Origin: an uncultured Alphaproteobacteria bacterium
Lineage (GTDB): Bacteria > Pseudomonadota > Alphaproteobacteria > HIMB59 > GCA-002718135
Length of the DNA: 64,000 bases
NCBI GenBank assembly: GCA_902614375.1
Contig: CACMKZ010000003.1
Coordinates: 1 to 64,000, forward strand
Direction: 5' to 3'
A model generated the notes under the pieces. That model was not told the origin of the DNA, did no database searches, and saw only the letters and a list, made by a program, of their open reading frames with translations. Both the position numbers and the translations under genes were made by a program. Of this stretch, positions 54,401 to 62,133 are shown in pieces (the stretch's first letter is position 1; each line of letters starts with the position of its first letter).

Positions 54401-55429
54401 ATGCCCCACAGAACATTTTTTTGGTTCTTCTTTCCAAGTGGATTGGCAATGCTATTATTTATTGGCCTTCCAATTATTTCTAGTTTTTTTCAATCTCTTC
54501 ATATTGAACCCGAACAAATTTTAATGGAAGTAGAAAAATGTGATCCATTTGGATGTAAAACTGAAACTAAAGTAGATATTGAGGCCACTACAAAATTACA
54601 AGAAGAACAACCTCTTGGAAGATTTAATGGTTTAGGAACATACGGAGATAGAAACCATTTGGCTTTTGATGAAATTAAAGAGGCTTGGACTAATTCCTCA
54701 TCGATAGCTGAGTTTACAGATATCTTACTAAATTTACCTTTTTACAAAGCACTTTTATTTACACTGACATTTTGTTTTGCAGTTACACCACCAGTTGTAG
54801 TTTTAGGTTTCATTGTTGCTTTAAGTGTAAATACAATTACAAAAAGCTTAAAAGGCCCAACCATTTTTGGTGTTATACTGCCCATGATAGTAACACCATT
54901 GATTGGGTCTCTCGTTTTATTTTGGATGATAGATGCTAAAGGAATATTAGGTTCATTCATTCAATTCTTATTTGATGATCCAAATCTATCACTAAAGTCT
55001 TCAAGTCAATTGACTTGGATTACTCTGATTATTTATGGGATCTGGCATAATACACCATTTGCTTTTGTTGTCTTTTATGCTGCCTTACAAACTGTTCCTC
55101 AAGATCCAATTGAAGCAGCGATCATAGATGGCGCCTCAAGATATGAACGAGTCAGACACATTGTTATTCCACATCTTTATCCGGTAGCAACATTTATTAT
55201 ATTAATTTGTCTAATGGATAATTTTAGGGTTCTTGAGCCAATAATTGGTTTCGCTGCTGAAGGAGTTGCTCAATCACTTTCTTGGATGATTTATAACGAC
55301 TTAAGAAGTGAAAACAAAATGTTATTTGGGTCTGCCGGAGCAACATCTATGTTAACTATTATTGGTGTAGCAATTCTACTAACACCAGTACTTATAAGAA
55401 CATGGAGAGAATTTAGGACAGAAAGATAA
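54401..55429 (+). CDS. ABC importer permease, MalF-like
   Basis: 342 residues with six to seven membrane helices. The EAA loop is EAAIIDGASRYERVRHIV near residue 238, which contacts the ATPase. Between helices 1 and 2 lies a roughly 75-residue periplasmic segment with two close cysteines (CDPFGC), larger than in most MalF-like permeases of this size. One base separates it from the second permease. Confidence 0.9.
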   Translation: MPHRTFFWFFFPSGLAMLLFIGLPIISSFFQSLHIEPEQILMEVEKCDPFGCKTETKVDIEATTKLQEEQPLGRFNGLGTYGDRNHLAFDEIKEAWTNSSSIAEFTDILLNLPFYKALLFTLTFCFAVTPPVVVLGFIVALSVNTITKSLKGPTIFGVILPMIVTPLIGSLVLFWMIDAKGILGSFIQFLFDDPNLSLKSSSQLTWITLIIYGIWHNTPFAFVVFYAALQTVPQDPIEAAIIDGASRYERVRHIVIPHLYPVATFIILICLMDNFRVLEPIIGFAAEGVAQSLSWMIYNDLRSENKMLFGSAGATSMLTIIGVAILLTPVLIRTWREFRTER

Positions 55430-55430
55430 T

Positions 55431-56312
55431 ATGGAATCAAAAATTAATAGATACTCAAAACAACTAATTTTAATAAATAGTTTTTTTATTCTTGCTTGGT
55501 TAATTGTTTCCGTGTTTCCTTTTATATGGACCTTCTGGGGATCATTTAAAGTAAAAGCTGACTTTTTCTCAAGAGCTGATTGGATGTTTGCAGTCACAGG
55601 AGTTAATACTTTAATTGAAACAGGAGATACTTCTACAGTCAAGGCTTATGTAGAATCTTGGACTGAAGGTGAATTTTGGAAAGCAACAATGAATACAATT
55701 ATTATTACTGTTTCAGTTGTTACGATCTCTTTATTTTTAGGAACATTAGGTGCTTATGCCTTGTCTAGATCGACATATAAATATACTTTTTGGATTTTAA
55801 TAGCTGCCTTGATTTTTAGAGCGATGCCACACATTACATTAGTTTCTGGTTATCTGTTTCCTTTCTTCCAATTGAACGTTTGGGGCATACTTCCAACTAC
55901 CATAATTGTTTTAGTTGCAATCAATCAACCCTTTACATTATGGTTGCTTTATTCCTTCTTTAAAACAGTTCCTAAAGAGTTAGATGAAAGTGCACTAATT
56001 GATGGTTGTTCATATTTTCAAGCGTTTCGCTTTGTTATAATGCCTGTTATGTGGCCTGGAGTTGTTACAGCAGGTTTATTCAGTATGATGTTAGCCTATA
56101 ATGATTTTACAGTTACTTCACTTCTTTTAAATCAGCAGAATTATACTATGGTTCCTAAAATTAATGCTTATTTGGGCACAATTGAACATAGTGGAAATTA
56201 TATGTGGGCAGTCTCAAGCGTTGTTTCAGCAACTGCACCACTTTTTATGATAATCATGTTTTTCCAGAGACAATTAATAAGTGGTTTAACTGCTGGAGCA
56301 GTAAAAGGCTGA
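55431..56312 (+). CDS. ABC importer permease, MalG-like
   Basis: 293 residues, six helices with EAA loop ELDESALIDGCSYFQAFRF near residue 185. An extra periplasmic segment after helix 1 (about 45-80) again lengthens the protein over simple MalG types. Helix 3 to 5 region includes LGAYALSRSTYKYTFW. It pairs with the MalF-like permease. No ATPase gene is in the operon, so a shared ATPase from elsewhere must serve it. Confidence 0.9.
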   Translation: MESKINRYSKQLILINSFFILAWLIVSVFPFIWTFWGSFKVKADFFSRADWMFAVTGVNTLIETGDTSTVKAYVESWTEGEFWKATMNTIIITVSVVTISLFLGTLGAYALSRSTYKYTFWILIAALIFRAMPHITLVSGYLFPFFQLNVWGILPTTIIVLVAINQPFTLWLLYSFFKTVPKELDESALIDGCSYFQAFRFVIMPVMWPGVVTAGLFSMMLAYNDFTVTSLLLNQQNYTMVPKINAYLGTIEHSGNYMWAVSSVVSATAPLFMIIMFFQRQLISGLTAGAVKG

Positions 56313-56330
56313 TAATAAATTTCTAATCTT

Positions 56331-56990
56331 ATGAAATACAAAGCAATTTTATTTGGATCTATCGGGACACTAATTGAATCTTCTAACATTCAACGTAACT
56401 CATTTAATGAAGCTTTTAAAGAAACTGGACTTGATTGGTATTGGGATGAGCAAGATTATAAGATTTTGTTAAAAAAATCTGGTGGGACAAAAAGAGTAGA
56501 AGATTTTGCTGAAAAAAATAATGTTAATGTAAATGCTTCACAAATTAGAAACAGAAAAACAGAAATCTTTAGCTCGTACATTATTCAGAATAAACAAAAA
56601 TTAAGAAAGAGTGTTGATGAAATAATTAAGTATACAAAAGATAATAATATTAAACTTGCTTTCTCAACTTCTACAACTTTAAATAATGTCGATGCAGTAT
56701 TTGAAAGTCTTTCCGGTCAAATTTCAAAAGAAGAATTTGAGTTCATTGGTAATAAATCATTTGTACAAAATGAAAAACCACATCCAGAAATTTATAAAGT
56801 TACATTGGATAAATTAAATTTACAGCCAGAAGATTGTCTTGCAATAGAGGATACTGAAGAAAGTAGTAATTCTGCCGTAAGTGCTGGAATTAAATGCATT
56901 GGGTTTCCAGGTGATTACCATTTGGAAGATAGTTTTCAAATGTGTATTAAAAAAATGAATTTATTAGATCAATCTATTTTTTCATTGTAA
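56331..56990 (+). CDS. HAD-superfamily protein with degenerate motif I
   Basis: 219 residues of CbbY/phosphoglycolate phosphatase type. The motif I position reads AILFGSIGTLIES, where FDxDGT is expected: both the nucleophile Asp and the second Asp are replaced (G and I). Motif II (LAFSTSTT), the lysine (NEKPHPEIYK) and motif IV (AIEDTEES) are intact. From memory, the FGSIGT form occurs in a subgroup beside sugar transporters in Roseobacter-type bacteria. It probably lacks normal phosphatase activity and may bind a phosphorylated ligand. Translated 18 bp after the permease. Confidence 0.85.
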   Translation: MKYKAILFGSIGTLIESSNIQRNSFNEAFKETGLDWYWDEQDYKILLKKSGGTKRVEDFAEKNNVNVNASQIRNRKTEIFSSYIIQNKQKLRKSVDEIIKYTKDNNIKLAFSTSTTLNNVDAVFESLSGQISKEEFEFIGNKSFVQNEKPHPEIYKVTLDKLNLQPEDCLAIEDTEESSNSAVSAGIKCIGFPGDYHLEDSFQMCIKKMNLLDQSIFSL

Positions 56991-57003
56991 ATAATCAGAT
57001 CAA

Positions 57004-57771
57004 ATGTATCTAAAAAATTTTAATGTAAAAAATAAGACTGCTCTTGTGACAGGGTCAGGCAAAGGCATAGGTAAAGCATGTGCTATAGCGTTAGCAGAAG
57101 CAGGTGCAAATGTAATTATTCTTAGTCGTACAGAAAAAGATCTTTTAATTGTTCAAAACAAAATTAAAAAACTCAAAAAGAAATGTAGTTATTATGTGTG
57201 TGATGTAACTAATTTAAAAGAAATAAAAAAAATATTTTCTAAAATCAATAAATTAGACATATTAGTAAATAATGCTGGCACAAATAGACCTGAATATTTC
57301 ACCAAAATTAAAAGAAAAGACATGAGTGAAGTGGTTGATCTTAATATTAAAGCATCATTCGATATTGCTCAATTAGCTACAAAAGTTATGCTTAAAACAA
57401 AAAATAGAAAAAAAATTGGTGGATCAATAATAAATATCTCTTCTCAGTTAGGTAAAGTAGGAGCTCCTCTTAGAAGTGTTTATAATATGACTAAGTTTGG
57501 TGTTGAAGGTCTCACCAAAGGGATGGCTATTGATTTGGCTAAGCACAACATTAGGGTTAATTCCGTTTGTCCTACATTTGTGGAAACCCCAATGGTCAAA
57601 AAATTTTTTAAAGATAAAAGTTTCAAAAAATCTGTAATTGAAAACATACCTTTAGGAAAAGTAGCAACAGAAAGTGATATTGCTAGTGCTGTAGTGTATC
57701 TTGCTTCAGATGCTGCATCAATGATGACTGGTTCATCACTAGTAATTGATGGAGGATGGACAGCTAAATAA
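57004..57771 (+). CDS. short-chain dehydrogenase/reductase
   Basis: NAD(P)-dependent oxidoreductase of the classical SDR family, 255 residues. Cofactor motif TGSGKGIGKACAIALAEAG (TGxxxGIG), NNAGTNRP, catalytic Ser in NISSQLGKVG and Tyr/Lys in YNMTKFG near residue 160, and IDGGWTAK at the end. Last gene of the importer operon, so it probably oxidises the imported compound or a derivative. It resembles gluconate 5-dehydrogenase or 3-oxoacyl reductase groups, but no specific substrate can be fixed. Confidence 0.9.
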   Translation: MYLKNFNVKNKTALVTGSGKGIGKACAIALAEAGANVIILSRTEKDLLIVQNKIKKLKKKCSYYVCDVTNLKEIKKIFSKINKLDILVNNAGTNRPEYFTKIKRKDMSEVVDLNIKASFDIAQLATKVMLKTKNRKKIGGSIINISSQLGKVGAPLRSVYNMTKFGVEGLTKGMAIDLAKHNIRVNSVCPTFVETPMVKKFFKDKSFKKSVIENIPLGKVATESDIASAVVYLASDAASMMTGSSLVIDGGWTAK

Positions 57772-57778
57772 TCAAAAT

Positions 57779-58636
57779 TTAATTTTCTTTATTTATAAAA
57801 TAAGTTGCTACGATTACGATTACACCACCAATAAAAGTAATTAAAGTTGGTATTTCATAAAAAATCATAAATGTTAACAACACACCAAATACAGGAAATA
57901 AAGCGTAAAATGGAAATACTCTATTAACAGGGTACATCCTATACAAATAAAACATCGACATGTGTGCAGCAATTGAAACAAAGATACCTGAATGCAATAT
58001 TAATAACCATGACTGAAAACTAATATTTTTTATTTCGTTTATTGTTTGTCCTTCAAAAATTGATGATGAAATAATTAGTAATACAAATCCAACTAGTCCC
58101 ATTACCGCATTTGTGAGAGTAACTTCTAAATCTTTTAGGTACCTGGAAAATACTTGTGCACTAGCATAGAAGAATGCCATTAACGTAATTAAGAATAATG
58201 CAAAAATTTCATTTCTTATTAATGGATCAAAGCCCAATAAAATGATGCCAAAAAAAGAAATAAATATTAGTACCCATTTTTTAATACTCACTTTCTCTTT
58301 TAAAAAAAATGAGCTTAATAATATTGCAAATGGTACAGCCAGTTGAGAACCAATTATTATTGGAGAAACTATGTTTGCTTCATTTAATGATAATGTCATA
58401 AAGACATTTGCTAAAAAACCCATAGAGATTGAAAAAAAGAGAAGTGGTAGCCAATATTTTTTTTCAGGAATTCTAAATCTCCAAAAAGGTGAAAGGCATA
58501 TAAAAACCACTAACATTCTTAAACTTCCCATTAATAATGGGGGTACATTTTCATTAAAAATAACTTTCTGAACTGGATAGGCACTTCCAAATAAAAAAGT
58601 GATTATTAAAATTAAAAAGTAATGTCTTAAAAGCAT
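57779..58636 (-). CDS. EamA/DMT-superfamily permease
   Basis: Ten-helix membrane protein of 285 residues with the two repeated EamA halves (about 5-130 and 145-280). Segments AYPVQKVIFNENVPPLLMGSL and SPIIIGSQLAVPFAILLSSFF are typical. Such carriers export or exchange amino acids and other metabolites. Substrate unknown. Faces the SDR gene across 7 bp and precedes nothing on its own strand except, upstream, the phosphotransacetylase gene. Confidence 0.85.
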   Translation of the reverse strand: MLLRHYFLILIITFLFGSAYPVQKVIFNENVPPLLMGSLRMLVVFICLSPFWRFRIPEKKYWLPLLFFSISMGFLANVFMTLSLNEANIVSPIIIGSQLAVPFAILLSSFFLKEKVSIKKWVLIFISFFGIILLGFDPLIRNEIFALFLITLMAFFYASAQVFSRYLKDLEVTLTNAVMGLVGFVLLIISSSIFEGQTINEIKNISFQSWLLILHSGIFVSIAAHMSMFYLYRMYPVNRVFPFYALFPVFGVLLTFMIFYEIPTLITFIGGVIVIVATYFINKEN

Positions 58637-58659
58637 TCGACTTAAAATTTATTTATTAA

Positions 58660-59559
58660 TTAATTATTTGCAGCAACAACAGCTGCCATAATTGATGCAA
58701 GTTTAGAATGTTTAGTATCAGCTCTACTAGGAACAACAACTGGAACTTTACCACCAATTACTATTCCTGCAGCACATGCCTTCATAAAATAAACCATTAT
58801 TTTAGATAAAGAATTTCCAGTTTCTAAATTAGGTACTAATAATATATCAGCATTACCAGCAACATCATTTTTGATACCTTTTATTGTAGCCGCTTCTTCA
58901 GAAACCGCATTATCAAAAGCAAGCGGACCATGAATAAATGCATTAATTTTTTCTTCAGACGCAAGTTCCATAACTTTTTTTGCATCGACTGAACTTGGCA
59001 TACTTTCAATTGGATCTTCTGTACCTGATAAAATTGCAACTTTTGGTTTATTACTGTTTAGTTTGTTATAAAACTGAACAGCATTTTTAAGAATTTGTAA
59101 TTTTATATCAACTCTTGGTAAAACATTTAGGGCACCATCAGTGATAAAAAGAGGTTTTTTAAGTTGTGGTGTAGTCATATGCCAAATATGACTTAATCGT
59201 CTACCATCAAGTAAATTAAATTCTTTTTTTAAATAAGAGCGCATTAAAATATCAGTATGGAGATTCCCTTTAATTATGATTTTACTTTTATTTTCATTAG
59301 ACATTTGACACGCAACTGAAGCACTTTCCTCTTCATCTTTAGCCTCTACAATATTAAAATTTGAAATATCCAAACTGAAATTTTTTGCCGTTTCGATAAT
59401 TAAACTTTTATTTCCAATCAATGTTGGATCGATGAGGTCCATATTTTTACCTTCAATTACAGCTGATAAGATGCTTTCTTGATTGGGGCATACGACAGCA
59501 GCGGGTATGTTAGGAGTCTCTAAAGCTTTACTTTTAAGATCTTCTGGTAATGTGCTCAT
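58660..59559 (-). CDS. phosphate acetyl/butyryltransferase family protein
   Basis: 299-residue Pta/Ptb-domain enzyme exchanging acyl phosphate and acyl-CoA. Family marks: LFITDGALNVLPRVDIKLQ, LSGTEDPIESMPSSVDA, IHGPLAFDNAVS, LVPNLETGNSLSKIM and VPVVVPSRADT. Xsc makes acetyl phosphate, which must be turned into acetyl-CoA, and this is the only phosphotransacetylase seen in the window; in many taurine degraders pta is linked to xsc. The substrate could also be butyryl or propionyl. Probably co-transcribed with the permease downstream. Confidence 0.85.
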   Translation of the reverse strand: MSTLPEDLKSKALETPNIPAAVVCPNQESILSAVIEGKNMDLIDPTLIGNKSLIIETAKNFSLDISNFNIVEAKDEEESASVACQMSNENKSKIIIKGNLHTDILMRSYLKKEFNLLDGRRLSHIWHMTTPQLKKPLFITDGALNVLPRVDIKLQILKNAVQFYNKLNSNKPKVAILSGTEDPIESMPSSVDAKKVMELASEEKINAFIHGPLAFDNAVSEEAATIKGIKNDVAGNADILLVPNLETGNSLSKIMVYFMKACAAGIVIGGKVPVVVPSRADTKHSKLASIMAAVVAANN

Positions 59560-59677
59560 ATTTGGTATTCTCTCTATACCACTGCTACAATTTTTCCTAT
59601 GATATTTCTTTATTGTGAAAGAATTATTCTTTGATTTATCAATAATTTCATATACTCAATCATTATTAAGGAAAAAA

Positions 59678-61018
59678 ATGGATTTAGAAAAAAGAACTGA
59701 AATACCTAATTCATTAGAAGAACATTGGATGCCATTTACATCCAATAGAGACTATAAAAATAGTCCAAGATTAATGGTTAAGGCAGAAGGTGTTTATTAT
59801 ACTGATCATTATGGAAATAAATTAATTGATGCTAGCTCAGGATTATTTTGTAGTCCAGCGGGTCATTCAAGACCAGAAATAAGAGAAGCAGTATCTAAAC
59901 AATTAGAACAATTAGATTATGTTCAACCATTTCAACAAGGTTTTGGTGGTTCATTTGATTTAGCTAGAAAAGTTTCAAAACATACGCCCGAAGATTTAAA
60001 TAAAATATTTTTTACTATTTGTGGTTCTTCAGCTGTTGAAACAGCAATAAAAACAGCCATAGCATATTTTAAAGCAAAAGGAGAAGGTCATAGATCTCAC
60101 ATAGTAGGAAGAGAAAGAGGTTATCATGGAATGAATATTGGAGGAATTTCTGTTGGCGGAATGATTGCTAATAGAAAAACTTTCTCAAATATTCTCATGC
60201 CAAATGTACATCATCTAAGACATACTCATTTACCTGAAAATCTATTTGTAAAAGGCGAACCTGAAACAGGTGCTGATCTAGCAGATGATCTTGAAAGAAT
60301 TGCTGGTAACATAGGTGCTGAAAATATTGCAGCATGTATTGTTGAGCCAGTAGCAGGATCAACAGGAACTTTAGTTCCGCCAAAAGGATATTTAAAAAGG
60401 CTAAGAGAAATTTGTAACAAACACGGAATTCTTTTAATTTTTGATGAAGTTATTACTGGCTGGGGAAGAATGGGCGCTCCATTTGCAGCCCAAGCTTTTG
60501 ATGTTTGTCCTGATATTATGACAATGGCTAAAGCAATTACTAATGGTGTTGTGCCTTTAGGAGCAGTAGCTTCACGTGATCATATCTATGACACTATTGT
60601 TGATGCTTCACCTACAGGAGCTATAGAATTTTTTCATGGTTATACTTATTCTGCTATACCTGTTTCAATGGCAGCAGGTTTAGCAATGCAAGATATAATC
60701 GAGAAAGAAGATTTATTTAATAGAGCAAAAGATATGTCTCCATATTTCTTAGATGGTTTATTTACTTTGAAAGACTTAGATATCATTACTGATATAAGAG
60801 GATATGGAATGATGGGAGGAATTGATATTAAAATGGATGAGCGTTTAGGCAAAGCTGGATATGCTTGTTTTAAAAAATTATTTGAAGCAGGTTTAAGCTT
60901 GAAAGCAACGGGTGATTGTTTAATTGTTGCACCTCCATTTACTTGTGAAAAAAAACATATTGATGAGATAATTGAAAAATTAAGAACAGGTATCTCAAAC
61001 TATATGCATGACAGATAA
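59678..61018 (+). CDS. omega-amino acid/taurine:pyruvate aminotransferase, class III
   Basis: 446-residue PLP enzyme. I start at the ATG at 59678 (MDLEKRTEIPNSLEEHW), preceded by AAGGAAA, not at the far upstream start that lacks a ribosome-binding site. Motifs: HWMPFTSNRDYKNSP, GHSRPEIREAV, FTICGSSAVETAIK, LIFDEVITGWGRMGAP (cofactor Asp) and MAKAITNGVVPLGAV (catalytic Lys). This resembles beta-alanine:pyruvate (OapT) and taurine:pyruvate (Tpa) enzymes. The alanine dehydrogenase gene directly follows (1-nt overlap), the same pair found in Tpa-based taurine pathways. Substrate unresolved between taurine, beta-alanine and others. Confidence 0.85.
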   Translation: MDLEKRTEIPNSLEEHWMPFTSNRDYKNSPRLMVKAEGVYYTDHYGNKLIDASSGLFCSPAGHSRPEIREAVSKQLEQLDYVQPFQQGFGGSFDLARKVSKHTPEDLNKIFFTICGSSAVETAIKTAIAYFKAKGEGHRSHIVGRERGYHGMNIGGISVGGMIANRKTFSNILMPNVHHLRHTHLPENLFVKGEPETGADLADDLERIAGNIGAENIAACIVEPVAGSTGTLVPPKGYLKRLREICNKHGILLIFDEVITGWGRMGAPFAAQAFDVCPDIMTMAKAITNGVVPLGAVASRDHIYDTIVDASPTGAIEFFHGYTYSAIPVSMAAGLAMQDIIEKEDLFNRAKDMSPYFLDGLFTLKDLDIITDIRGYGMMGGIDIKMDERLGKAGYACFKKLFEAGLSLKATGDCLIVAPPFTCEKKHIDEIIEKLRTGISNYMHDR

Positions 61019-62133
61019 TGAAAATAGGTGTTCCCTCTGAGATTAAAGCTCAGGAGTCTAGGGTTGGGCTTACTCCGCAAAGTGTTAAAGAATTAGTAAA
61101 TAATAAACATAAAGTATTAATTCAAAAAGATGCCGGTATTGGTGCTGGATTTTCCAATAGTGATTATGAATTATCAGGTGCAAAAATTGTAAATTCAGCA
61201 GAGGATATTTTCAATGATTCTGAAATGATTGTAAAAGTTAAAGAACCTCTAATGAATGAAGTAGCAATGATAAGAGAAAACCAAATTTTGTTTACATATT
61301 TACATCTTTCAGCAGCTCCAGAATTGACAAAGGGTTTAATTGATTCAAATTCGATTTGTATAGCTTATGAAACAGTAAGTGATCATAATAATAAATTACC
61401 ACTTCTTGCACCTATGAGTGCTGTAGCCGGCAGAATGTCGATTCAAGCTGGTGCGTATTCACTTGAAAAACATAAGGGGGGAAGTGGTTTACTCTTAGGG
61501 GGTGCGCCTGGGGTTCAACCTGGAAATGTCTTAATTTTAGGCGGGGGTGTTGTAGGTGAAAATGCAGCAATAATTGCTACCGGAATGCAAGCAAAAGTTT
61601 TCATCGTTGATAAATCAGAAAAAAGATTAGAAGAATTACAAGAAAAATTTGGTGATAAAATAGAACCACTACACAGTGATAAAATAAATCTTAAAGATTA
61701 TATTTCTGAATGTGATTTACTAATTGGTGGTGTGCTTGTTCCAGGCTCTAATGCTCCAAAGATTATAACTAAGGACATGATAAAAGAGATGAAAAGTGGA
61801 TCTGTAATTGTTGATGTTGCAATTGATCAAGGTGGTTGTGTTGAAACTAGTAAACCAACAACTCATGCAAACCCTACATATGTTGTTGATGATGTAGTTC
61901 ATTATTGTGTTGCAAATATGCCAGGGGGAGTTCCTAGAACTTCCACACTTGCTTTAAATGCAGTCACTTTACCATTTATTCAAAACTTAGCTTCTAATGG
62001 TTTTAAAGATGCGTTGAAAAATGATAAAAATTTTATGAATGGTTTAAATATTTTTAAAGGTGCCGTTACATATAAAGCTATTGCTGATGATTTAAATTAT
62101 GATTATGCTAATCCAGAAACTTTAGTACACTAA
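61018..62133 (+). CDS. ald: alanine dehydrogenase
   Basis: NAD-dependent reversible deamination of L-alanine to pyruvate and ammonia. 371 residues; motifs KIGVPSEIKAQESRVGLTP (start), VKVKEPLMNEV, the nucleotide motif VLILGGGVVGENAAIIA near residue 170 and YVVDDVVHYCVANMPGGVP. It starts inside the aminotransferase stop codon region and would regenerate pyruvate for it, releasing ammonium. Its stop overlaps the convergent MetE-like gene by 4 bp. Confidence 0.95.
   Translation: MKIGVPSEIKAQESRVGLTPQSVKELVNNKHKVLIQKDAGIGAGFSNSDYELSGAKIVNSAEDIFNDSEMIVKVKEPLMNEVAMIRENQILFTYLHLSAAPELTKGLIDSNSICIAYETVSDHNNKLPLLAPMSAVAGRMSIQAGAYSLEKHKGGSGLLLGGAPGVQPGNVLILGGGVVGENAAIIATGMQAKVFIVDKSEKRLEELQEKFGDKIEPLHSDKINLKDYISECDLLIGGVLVPGSNAPKIITKDMIKEMKSGSVIVDVAIDQGGCVETSKPTTHANPTYVVDDVVHYCVANMPGGVPRTSTLALNAVTLPFIQNLASNGFKDALKNDKNFMNGLNIFKGAVTYKAIADDLNYDYANPETLVH

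Noticed and set aside
59615..59677. Upstream start of the class III aminotransferase
   Set aside because: The added 21 residues do not match the family and no ribosome-binding site is present, whereas AAGGAAA precedes the ATG at 59678.
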